This document shows, piece by piece, positions 1 to 6,016 of a stretch of DNA of 6,247 nucleotides (position 1 is the first letter of the stretch; each line of letters starts with the position of its first letter). The stretch lies in the NCBI GenBank assembly GCA_003694775.1, contig RFJV01000646.1, positions 1 to 6,247 of the forward strand. The letters are read 5' to 3'. The stretch is from Chloroflexota bacterium (lineage in GTDB: Bacteria > Chloroflexota > Anaerolineae > 4572-78 > J111). The position numbers and the translations under genes are program-made. The notes beneath the pieces were generated by a model that saw only the letters and a program-made list of their open reading frames with translations, was not told the DNA's origin and searched no databases.

Positions 1-1566
1 GCAGAACTGGTTCAGGTGGCGATGACCGCAGGCCCGGGCCAGCACGGTCATCAGGTGGACGGTCGCTTGCAGGTAGTTTTTCAACTGTTCGGCGGATTTT
101 TCCACCACCAGCCGGGCGCGCAGGTGTTCCTTTTGGGTGGCAATACCAACCGGGCAGTTGTTGGTATGGCAGGCTCGCATCCCCAGACAGCCAATTGCCT
201 GCAGGGCCGAGTTGGCGATGGCAATTCCGTCCGCGCCCAGAGCCAGCGCTTTGACAAAATCGCTTTCGGTGCGCAGGCCGCCGGTGATGATTAGGGTGAC
301 ATCCCGCCGGCCGCGGCGGTCCAGATGCCGCCGGGCGCGAGCCAGGGCCGGAATGGTGGGCACGGAGATATTTTGTTTGAAGATTTCTGGGGCCGCGCCA
401 GTCCCGCCCCCGCGGCCATCCAGGATAATGTAGTCCGCACCCACCTCCAGCGCAAAGTCGATATCTTCCTCAATATGCTGGGCCGACATCTTAAACCCAA
501 TCGGAATACCGCCGGACACCTCCCGCACCTCATCCGCCAGGCGGCGAAAATCGGCTGGCGTCACCAGGTCGGGAAAAGTGGCCGGGCTGACCGCCGGGGT
601 CCCTTCCGGCAGGCCGCGCACGCGGGCAATTTTTCCGGTCACTTTACTGCCGGGCAGGTGTCCTCCTGTCCCTGTTTTGGCCCCCTGACCGGCCTTAAAG
701 TGAAAGGCCTGCACGTGCTTCACTTTCTCCAAATCCCAGCCAAACCGCGCCGAGGCCAGCTCGTAAAAGTAGCGCGAGTTGGCCTGCTGTTCCTCCGGCA
801 GTATTCCCCCTTCGCCGGAGCAGATGCCGGTTCCGGCCATTTCTGCGCCCATCGCCAGGGCAGTTTTCGCCTCCTCGCTCAACGCGCCAAAACTCATATC
901 GCTGACAAAAATCGGAATTTCCAACCGTAGAGGTTTACGGGCCTTGGGGCCAATCACCAGTTCCGTTCCAACCGGTTCATCCTCCAGCAAGGGACGCCGG
1001 GCCAACTGGGCAGTCACAATCTGGATGTCATCCCAGCGGGGCAGTTCCGTCAGCGGGACCCCCATCGCCGACACTTTGCCGTGATGCCCCAGGTTTTTCA
1101 GCCCATTGCGGGCCAGTTCCCGAATGTACTTGTTGTACGGCTCTTCCGGCGTGCCGTGGATGTCCGCGTACAGCCCCTGGTAGTCATCCCGGCGGTACGG
1201 CTGGGGGTGGTCGACCTGCCAGGCCCGAATCTCGGTCTCATCCACGTACACCGCGTCGTCCGGCAGGTCAACCCAGGCGGTAAACTTATGCAGACACTCC
1301 CGGTTGTTGTATTCGCTGATTCCCGTATCATACCGGTAATCCCAGCCATGCAGTCCGCAGACCAGATTGCGCCCCCGGATTTCGCCATCGGCCATCAGCG
1401 CGCCCCGATGCTGGCAACGCCCATACAGAACGGACACCCGGTCGTCGTACCGTATCACCACCAAATCTACCCCCGCGACCAGAGCATACTGCGGAGCACG
1501 CTCCGGCAGTTGGCTCCAGCGGGCAATTTTTACTTTTTTCACCTGCGACAATGACGCATCAGACAT
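1..1566 (-). CDS. Rieske ferredoxin domain fused to FMN-binding glutamate synthase (GltS/GOGAT-like) domain, 3' end cut by window
   Basis: 522 codons are visible with no stop; the reading frame is open to base 1. Residues about 10-112 form a Rieske-type [2Fe-2S] domain with ligands C51-x-H53 and C70-x-x-H73. From about residue 145 the protein is the FMN-binding synthase domain of glutamate synthase: SDMSFGALS (222-230), GEGG (251-254), a QGAKTGTGGHLPGSKV loop (294-309), GFKM (357-360), DGRGGGTGAAP (383-393) and TGGLRTESDFVKAL (428-441). The [3Fe-4S] motif C460-x5-C466-x4-C471 is followed by PVGIATQ. There is no class II glutaminase domain, so ammonia must come from elsewhere or the reaction is not classical glutamate synthesis. 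The sequence shows no signal peptide or membrane segment, so it is probably cytoplasmic. The ATG sits 5 bases after an AGGAGG. It lies 49 bases downstream of another Rieske fusion and is probably in the same operon. Only a short C-terminal tail is likely missing. The domain assignment is firm; the substrate is unknown. Confidence 0.93.
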   Translation of the reverse strand, partial: MSDASLSQVKKVKIARWSQLPERAPQYALVAGVDLVVIRYDDRVSVLYGRCQHRGALMADGEIRGRNLVCGLHGWDYRYDTGISEYNNRECLHKFTAWVDLPDDAVYVDETEIRAWQVDHPQPYRRDDYQGLYADIHGTPEEPYNKYIRELARNGLKNLGHHGKVSAMGVPLTELPRWDDIQIVTAQLARRPLLEDEPVGTELVIGPKARKPLRLEIPIFVSDMSFGALSEEAKTALAMGAEMAGTGICSGEGGILPEEQQANSRYFYELASARFGWDLEKVKHVQAFHFKAGQGAKTGTGGHLPGSKVTGKIARVRGLPEGTPAVSPATFPDLVTPADFRRLADEVREVSGGIPIGFKMSAQHIEEDIDFALEVGADYIILDGRGGGTGAAPEIFKQNISVPTIPALARARRHLDRRGRRDVTLIITGGLRTESDFVKALALGADGIAIANSALQAIGCLGMRACHTNNCPVGIATQKEHLRARLVVEKSAEQLKNYLQATVHLMTVLARACGHRHLNQFC

Positions 1567-1571
1567 TAAAG

Positions 1572-1577
1572 CCTCCT
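1572..1577 (-). promoter_or_regulatory. Shine-Dalgarno sequence of the Rieske-GltS gene
   Basis: A perfect AGGAGG on the minus strand lies 5 bases before the ATG at 1566 and supports that start. A second AGGAGG lies further upstream at 1590-1595, inside the loop of a small inverted repeat, and has no useful start codon at normal spacing. Confidence 0.85.
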
Positions 1578-1581
1578 CTCA

Positions 1582-1610
1582 ACGTTCAACCTCCTGGAGA
1601 AGCTGAACGT
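1582..1610 (-). repeat. Small inverted repeat in the gap between the two Rieske-fusion genes
   Basis: A perfect 7-base inverted repeat, ACGTTCA at 1582-1588 and TGAACGT at 1604-1610, flanks a 15-base loop that contains a second AGGAGG. It lies entirely in the 49-base intergenic gap. No T-run follows it in the minus-strand transcript, so it does not look like an intrinsic terminator. It could be an mRNA processing or stability hairpin, or chance. Confidence 0.35.
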
Positions 1611-1615
1611 CTCCG

Positions 1616-3559
1616 CTACGTTTGCATAGGGTCGGTTAGCAGTTCTACGATGGCCGGGCCGTCGGCCCGAAGGCCGGCGGCGATGGCTTCCCGCACTTCT
1701 TCGGGACGGGTCGCCCGGATGCCGGTTCCGCCGCACAATCTGGCGTATTCGGCAAAATTGGGGTTGTGCAGACTGGTTTGCCAGACCGGAAATTTTCCGG
1801 CCCGCTGTTCTTTGGAGATTTTCGCCAGTTCGTCGTTGTTCAGCAGAATATGGCAGATGGGCATATTGTATTTGACTGCAGTAGTAAATTCGGCCAGGTA
1901 CTGCCCAAAACCGCCGTCGCCGGATACAGAAATGATTTTTCGCCTGTCGCCCACCGCGGCCCAGGCCCCCATTGCCGCCGGAAAAGCAAAGCCGATGCTC
2001 CCCAGGTAGCCGGACATCAGCACATCCTGCCGGCTACTGCACTCAAAAAAGCGGCCAAAGCTGTAGGTATTATTGCCGACATCCACACACAGCACCGCGT
2101 CCTCCGGCGCCAGTTCCGACAGGTGTTTGAAGACCAGGGCCGGGTGCATGCGTCCCTGCCGGTCCAGGTGGTCAAGATGTTTATTTTTCTCCCCGCGCCA
2201 GTAGGCCCAGCGTCTGGCAATAGCCTCTTTGACTTCTGGCCGTTCCTTGCGGGTCAGGTGAGCGCGCAGATGGCGCACAGTCACGCCAATTTCCCCCCAC
2301 AGCGGCAGAGTGACGGGGTGAAACTTGCCCAGGGTCATCCGGTCGATGTCAACCTGGATAATTTTTTTCTTCTGAGAAATTCCGGTATGGTTGGAAAAGG
2401 ACGCGCCCAGCACAATCAACAAATCACTGCGCCCCATCATACTACTGCCAACCGGCGTGCCACTGCGCCCCAGCACCCCGCACCCCAGGGGGTGATGGTC
2501 GGAGATGAGACCTTTGGCCTTGAAGGTGGTAATCACCGGCGCGTCGATATGCTCTGCCAGTTCAATCACCGCCTCCCGGTGGAAGCGGGCACCATGCCCT
2601 ACAATGATAGCCGGGCGTTCTGCGGCTTCAATTAAGCGTACCGCTTCCTCCAGCTCGGAAGCGGGTGGGGTAATCTGAATTGAAGGAACCCGGCCCTCTT
2701 TGGGTGTAGCCGGGAATTCGTCTGGTGCAGGGGCTTCCTGTACCTCGTTGGGTAAAATTAGATGGGTTGGTCCTTGCTCAATCAGAGCGTGTTTGAGGGC
2801 CAGAGCCATCAAATCGCTGGCGTTTTTGGCGGTCAGCACCGTTTGCCCCCAACGACGTACGGCCTCAAAGGCGGCGTACAGGTCCACCTCCTGAAATGCA
2901 CCCGGCCCCAAGACCTGGGTGTCAACCTGGCCGGTCAGGGCCAGCACCGGGGCCCGGTCCAGATGCGCGTCCCACAGACCGGTGAGCAGGTTGGTTGCAC
3001 CCGGTCCGGCAATACTGAAACAGGCCGCGGGACGTCCGGTCAATTTCCCGTAGGCCGAGGCGGCAAACGCGGCCGCACCTTCGTGCCGCACGCCAAAGTA
3101 GCGCAGTTTGCCGGCCTCCTCGGCCCGACGCAGCGCGTCGGCAAAGCCCAGATTGCTGTGCCCGACCATCCCAAACACGGTATCCACGCCCCAATCGGTC
3201 ATCACGGAAACCAGTTGGTCAGAAACGGTGGGGCGATGCTCCGGCTCCTCTACCTGAACGTAAACTCCATCCCCCCGCACCTCGACGGGGTACGGCGCGG
3301 CACAGTCACCATATCCTTCGGGCGGCAAGCCGGTTTTGGGGTTGTACTCGTAGCCATGCCACGGACACAACAGCCACGGCCCGTCCAGATGGCCCTCGCC
3401 CAGTGGGCCGCCCTGGTGCGGACAGCGATTATCCAGCGCGGTATAGCCGTACTCCGCCGTATGAATCAGGCACACCGCGGTCGCCCCGGCCATGACCGTT
3501 GTCACCTGACCCGCCGGCAGGTCGTCGAGTTCTGCAACTTTGTACCATCTTTTTGTCAT
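1616..3559 (-). CDS. Rieske ferredoxin domain fused to a thiamine-diphosphate enzyme (pyruvate oxidase PoxB-like)
   Basis: This complete 647-residue protein joins two modules. Residues about 4-105 are a Rieske-type [2Fe-2S] ferredoxin with ligands C46-P-H48 and C65-PW-H68. Residues about 112-645 are a full ThDP enzyme of the pyruvate oxidase/acetolactate synthase superfamily. The N-terminal Pyr domain (about 112-280) has the catalytic glutamate in RHE (158-160). A central Rossmann-like domain (about 300-432) includes KIIQVDID (399-406). The C-terminal PP domain (about 470-645) has the ThDP/metal motif GDGG (547-550), with NN at 574-575 (GDG-x24-NN). The sequence after NN, with a KISKEQ segment and NPNFAEYARLCG, resembles E. 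coli PoxB more than acetolactate synthase. Known PoxB relatives oxidatively decarboxylate pyruvate using ThDP and FAD; FAD use here is inferred only. The protein stops right after the PP domain and lacks PoxB's C-terminal membrane-binding tail. The Rieske domain may instead carry electrons out, or in. The start has a good ribosome-binding site. A 2-oxo-acid decarboxylase or carboligase is the alternative. Confidence 0.92.
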   Translation of the reverse strand: MTKRWYKVAELDDLPAGQVTTVMAGATAVCLIHTAEYGYTALDNRCPHQGGPLGEGHLDGPWLLCPWHGYEYNPKTGLPPEGYGDCAAPYPVEVRGDGVYVQVEEPEHRPTVSDQLVSVMTDWGVDTVFGMVGHSNLGFADALRRAEEAGKLRYFGVRHEGAAAFAASAYGKLTGRPAACFSIAGPGATNLLTGLWDAHLDRAPVLALTGQVDTQVLGPGAFQEVDLYAAFEAVRRWGQTVLTAKNASDLMALALKHALIEQGPTHLILPNEVQEAPAPDEFPATPKEGRVPSIQITPPASELEEAVRLIEAAERPAIIVGHGARFHREAVIELAEHIDAPVITTFKAKGLISDHHPLGCGVLGRSGTPVGSSMMGRSDLLIVLGASFSNHTGISQKKKIIQVDIDRMTLGKFHPVTLPLWGEIGVTVRHLRAHLTRKERPEVKEAIARRWAYWRGEKNKHLDHLDRQGRMHPALVFKHLSELAPEDAVLCVDVGNNTYSFGRFFECSSRQDVLMSGYLGSIGFAFPAAMGAWAAVGDRRKIISVSGDGGFGQYLAEFTTAVKYNMPICHILLNNDELAKISKEQRAGKFPVWQTSLHNPNFAEYARLCGGTGIRATRPEEVREAIAAGLRADGPAIVELLTDPMQT

Positions 3560-3624
3560 TATCCTCTCCTTTCTTGCTTTTCAGACGCCGCTATCCTCAA
3601 TTTTTTTACAACGGCTAGCGACAT
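3559..3624 (-). CDS. Possible 21-codon leader ORF overlapping the start of the Rieske-ThDP gene
   Basis: Between recJ and the Rieske-ThDP gene, an ATG at 3624 opens a frame of 21 codons ending in TAA at 3561-3559. That TAA shares one base with the ATG of the next gene (TAATG), a typical arrangement for translational coupling. The predicted peptide begins MSLAVVKKLRIAA and ends in a charged stretch, EKQERRG. An AGGAGG (3626-3631) precedes the ATG, but only 1 base separates them, which is too close for efficient initiation. A run of seven A falls in codons 6-8. No function is recognised. It may be a regulatory leader peptide, or a chance frame in a 77-base gap. Confidence 0.22.
   Translation of the reverse strand: MSLAVVKKLRIAASEKQERRG
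3566..3571 (-). promoter_or_regulatory. Shine-Dalgarno sequence of the Rieske-ThDP gene
   Basis: AAGGAG on the minus strand lies 6 bases before the ATG at 3559. It fixes the start so that the whole Rieske domain is included. The site lies within the last codons of the candidate 21-codon leader ORF. Confidence 0.8.
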
Positions 3625-3636
3625 TCCTCCTGAAAG

Positions 3637-5931
3637 CTATCGATTGCTTCCACTCTGACGCAGAACCGCCAGACCAGCCTGACGGAAAAAACGGCGGTAA
3701 GCCGCGGTTTCGGCCAGAGCAGACTTGAGCATCGCCTCAAGCTCTCCGGCCTCTGCCGACGGCCCGTCCGCAGGGCGCACCTGCCGCAGGTCTTCGTCTT
3801 CGCGGGTCAGGTGCAGTTTCCCCTGGGCGACCAGCCAGTCGAGGGCCAGGTCTACCGTGGTGGCCCGGTGTCCCAGGGCCGCGGCCAGCTCCGATACGGC
3901 TACCATGCCGTTCCGGTGGCGCACGGCATACTTGAGCCGGCCCATCAACTGGCGCATAAACTGGCCGGCACTGTCCGGCGCCGACGGCTGTCCCACTACG
4001 ATGACCTGCCGGGGCCGGGTGCGGGCCACGGCCCACTCCAGCACATCCTGCCCTGGCGGTGCGCTCCAGACCACCAGCGTATCTGCCGGGCGCAGGTGCA
4101 GGCGAGACACCGTCTGCACACCGGCTGTGGAAGCGGCCTCGGCCCAGACCAGTGTTTCCGGCTGTTGGGCGACCAGCCGGGCCAGTTCCGCTTCGGGCCG
4201 GGCCAGCTCGCGCCAGTCCAGCCACGCCACCGGTGGGGCAATCACTGCCGGCTTCCACGGGCGGGCCGCCAGCCAGACCGCCTGCACCGCGCCGCCGCCC
4301 CGGTACTCGTCGGGGCCGAGGGTGAAGGCCAGGTCGAACTTCCCGTCTGGGGTTGGCTCCAGCGCGCCGCCCCACCAGATGAAGGTCTGCCGGGTGCCGG
4401 CCTCATCCTGTACGACCACCCGCTTGTGCTGGCCGGTACGGCCAAAAACAGCCTCCTCCACCACCGCCACCCCCCGGCAGGCCAACTGCACCGCCGGGTT
4501 GCCGTTGCCAAAGGGAGCCAGCCGGCGGATGGTCGACAGTAAATCCGGGCCAATCTGGGCCAGCGGCACCACCGCGTCGATGCGAATTTCCGGCTCAAAG
4601 TCGGCCACACAGCCAGCCAGCGCCGCGGACAGGCCCTGCCGGAAGGCGATGATATGCTCTGCCGGCAAAGACAGCCCCGCGGCCTGGGGATGCCCGCCAA
4701 AGGAGGTCAGCAAATGAGCCTGCCGGCGGATAGCCCGGTGGATGTCGCAACCGGGAACAGACCGGGCCGACCCCTGGGCCAGGCCGTTGGGCCGCAGGGT
4801 CAAAACGACCGCCGGGCGAGCGAACCGCTCTGCCAGCCGGCTGGCAACCAGCCCCAGCACACCGGGATGCCAGCCTTCTCCGGCCAGCACCAGGGCGTTG
4901 TAATCGGTCAGGGCGGGATGGTTCTCCAGTTGGGCCAGGGCCTCGGCCGTGGTCTGGTCGACCAGCATTTTGCGGCGGTCGTTCAGGGCCTCCAGCCGGG
5001 CGGCCAGCACGCGGGCGCGGGCCGGGTCGCCGGTGGTCAGCAGTTCCACGCCCTGGTTGGCGTCGCCCAGGCGTCCCAGGGCATTGAGCCGGGGGGCCAG
5101 CCAAAAACCGATATGCTCCTCGGTAAGCCGGGCGGTCTTGATGCCGATGTTGTCGAGCACGGCCTGCAGACCGGGCCGGGACGGCTCCTGCAGGCATTCC
5201 AGTCCCTTCTGCAGGAGGTAGCGGGTATCGCCGACCTGCCGGGCCACATCGGCCACGATGCCCAGGGCCACCAGGTCCAGCAGGTGGCCGGCTTCCGGGC
5301 CGCGGTCAAAGGCGCGGTACAGGGCCAGGGCAAGCTGGTAGGCCACGCCCACGCCGGGCAGTTCGCGCAGGGGGTGGTGGGGGGCCAGCCGTTTGGGGTT
5401 GATGGCGGCCAGGGCGTCAGGCAGGCGTTCCGGCAGGTCGTGATGGTCGGTGATGATTACATCGACCCCCCGCGAGCGGGCCAGGTCTACGGCCTGGTGT
5501 TCGGCGATACCGGTGTCGCAGGTCAGCAGAACCCGGATGCCCCGGTCCAACTGGGCCTGGAGAGCCGGAATTTTGATGCCGTGGGATTCGGTGAGGCGGT
5601 TGGGGATGTAGAAGCAGACCACCGCGCCCAGACTGCGCAGGGCCGAAACCAGCAGGGAGGCCGCGGTCTGGCCGTCGGCGTCGAAATCGCCCCACACGCA
5701 GACCAGCTCCTGCCGTTCGATGGCCTGCCGGAGGCGGATGACCGCGGCAGGCAGGTCGGGCAGGTCTTCGGGCGGGGCGGGGGTGTAGGCCGCCGGGTCC
5801 AGAAAGGCCCGCGCCTGGGCGGGCGTGCTGAGGCCGCGCTGAACCAGCAGGCGGGCCAGCAGGGAGTCGCCGGCAAAGTCCAGCAGGTCGGGCGGTATTT
5901 TTTGCGGTGTGGGAAATATCCAGTGCGGCAT
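3637..5931 (-). CDS. recJ: Single-stranded-DNA-specific exonuclease RecJ (DHH family, with C-terminal extension)
   Basis: RecJ degrades single-stranded DNA 5' to 3' with Mn/Mg ions and acts in recombinational, mismatch and base-excision repair. The 764-residue protein has the DHH phosphoesterase motifs in order: GDFDADGQTA (81-90, with D82, D84, D86), CDTG (138-141), TDHH (161-164), PGVGVA (192-197) and GIVADVA (224-230, D228). The DHHA1 domain follows with GWHPGVLGLVASRL (353-366), GSARSVPGCDIH (387-398) and FGGHPQAAGL (411-420). An OB-fold region spans about 448-560. Residues about 565-764 extend beyond the core RecJ length of roughly 570. This extension looks like an alpha/beta domain plus a short winged-helix-like stretch near 675-712, similar in placement to the extra domain of Firmicutes and Deinococcus RecJ. 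Motif I reads DFDADG instead of the more common DYDVDG, but the acidic residues are kept. The start is fixed by an in-frame TGA two codons upstream. No clear Shine-Dalgarno sequence precedes it. Confidence 0.95.
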   Translation of the reverse strand: MPHWIFPTPQKIPPDLLDFAGDSLLARLLVQRGLSTPAQARAFLDPAAYTPAPPEDLPDLPAAVIRLRQAIERQELVCVWGDFDADGQTAASLLVSALRSLGAVVCFYIPNRLTESHGIKIPALQAQLDRGIRVLLTCDTGIAEHQAVDLARSRGVDVIITDHHDLPERLPDALAAINPKRLAPHHPLRELPGVGVAYQLALALYRAFDRGPEAGHLLDLVALGIVADVARQVGDTRYLLQKGLECLQEPSRPGLQAVLDNIGIKTARLTEEHIGFWLAPRLNALGRLGDANQGVELLTTGDPARARVLAARLEALNDRRKMLVDQTTAEALAQLENHPALTDYNALVLAGEGWHPGVLGLVASRLAERFARPAVVLTLRPNGLAQGSARSVPGCDIHRAIRRQAHLLTSFGGHPQAAGLSLPAEHIIAFRQGLSAALAGCVADFEPEIRIDAVVPLAQIGPDLLSTIRRLAPFGNGNPAVQLACRGVAVVEEAVFGRTGQHKRVVVQDEAGTRQTFIWWGGALEPTPDGKFDLAFTLGPDEYRGGGAVQAVWLAARPWKPAVIAPPVAWLDWRELARPEAELARLVAQQPETLVWAEAASTAGVQTVSRLHLRPADTLVVWSAPPGQDVLEWAVARTRPRQVIVVGQPSAPDSAGQFMRQLMGRLKYAVRHRNGMVAVSELAAALGHRATTVDLALDWLVAQGKLHLTREDEDLRQVRPADGPSAEAGELEAMLKSALAETAAYRRFFRQAGLAVLRQSGSNR

Positions 5932-5949
5932 TGGTCAACCGGTGATATG

Positions 5950-5977
5950 GTTATCAATAATTGGATTTTGTGGTAAA
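5950..5977 (-). promoter_or_regulatory. Candidate promoter for recJ and possibly the downstream genes
   Basis: On the minus strand, a -35-like TTTACC (5977-5972) and a -10-like GATAAC (5955-5950) are separated by 16 bases. Each matches the sigma-70 consensus at 4 of 6 positions. The -10 lies 18 bases before the recJ ATG, which would give a very short leader and fits the absence of a Shine-Dalgarno sequence. The match is weak. The stretch is AT-rich compared with the flanking genes, which supports promoter activity somewhere in the gap. Confidence 0.35.
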
Positions 5978-5979
5978 AT
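5951..5979 (+). promoter_or_regulatory. Candidate promoter for the plus-strand small gene
   Basis: TTATCA (-35, 5951-5956) and TAAAAT (-10, 5974-5979) are separated by 17 bases. They match the sigma-70 consensus at 4 of 6 and 5 of 6 positions. TGG directly before TAAAAT gives an extended -10 (TG-N). The -10 ends 37 bases before the ATG at 6017. The element overlaps the candidate recJ promoter on the opposite strand almost completely. Confidence 0.5.
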
Positions 5980-6016
5980 ACCGGTATCGGGCAAAAACAG
6001 AAAAGACGGCTCCACA

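Larger units (their letters stand above)
5938..5987. promoter_or_regulatory. Paired ACCGGT palindromes flanking the divergent promoters (possible operator)
   Basis: ACCGGT at 5938-5943 lies just upstream of the recJ start. A 10-base perfect palindrome, ATACCGGTAT at 5978-5987, contains the same hexamer and begins within the -10 of the plus-strand promoter. The two centres are 42 bp apart, about four helical turns. This geometry would suit a dimeric regulator binding on one DNA face, but no regulator gene is visible and hexamers recur by chance. Confidence 0.25.

Noticed and set aside
325..930. A 201-codon open frame on the plus strand
   Set aside because: It is antisense to the glutamate-synthase domain, whose motifs are intact on the minus strand.
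1582..1610. The inverted repeat between the two Rieske genes as an intrinsic terminator
   Set aside because: The stem is only 7 bp with a 15-base loop and no T-run follows in the minus-strand transcript.
1766..2635. A 289-codon open frame on the plus strand
   Set aside because: It is antisense to the PP domain of the ThDP enzyme, with no recognisable motif and no ribosome-binding site of note.
3601..3607. The run of seven T on the plus strand as a terminator tail
   Set aside because: No GC-rich hairpin immediately precedes it on the plus strand, and no plus-strand gene ends there.
2762..3658. A 298-codon open frame on the plus strand opposite the Rieske-ThDP gene
   Set aside because: It is a complementary-strand shadow of the conserved ThDP enzyme; the product shows no family features and is rich in Arg, Gly and Gln.
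5933..5938. TTGACC on the minus strand just before the recJ ATG as a -35 box
   Set aside because: It overlaps the start codon region, and a matching -10 would fall inside recJ with poor spacing (TATTTC at about 14 bases), so it could not express the full gene.
4654..5976. A 440-codon open frame on the plus strand opposite recJ
   Set aside because: It is antisense to a clearly functional RecJ with all motifs. The product is a Gly/Gln/Val-rich low-complexity sequence with no recognisable domain, typical of the complementary frame of GC-rich coding DNA.
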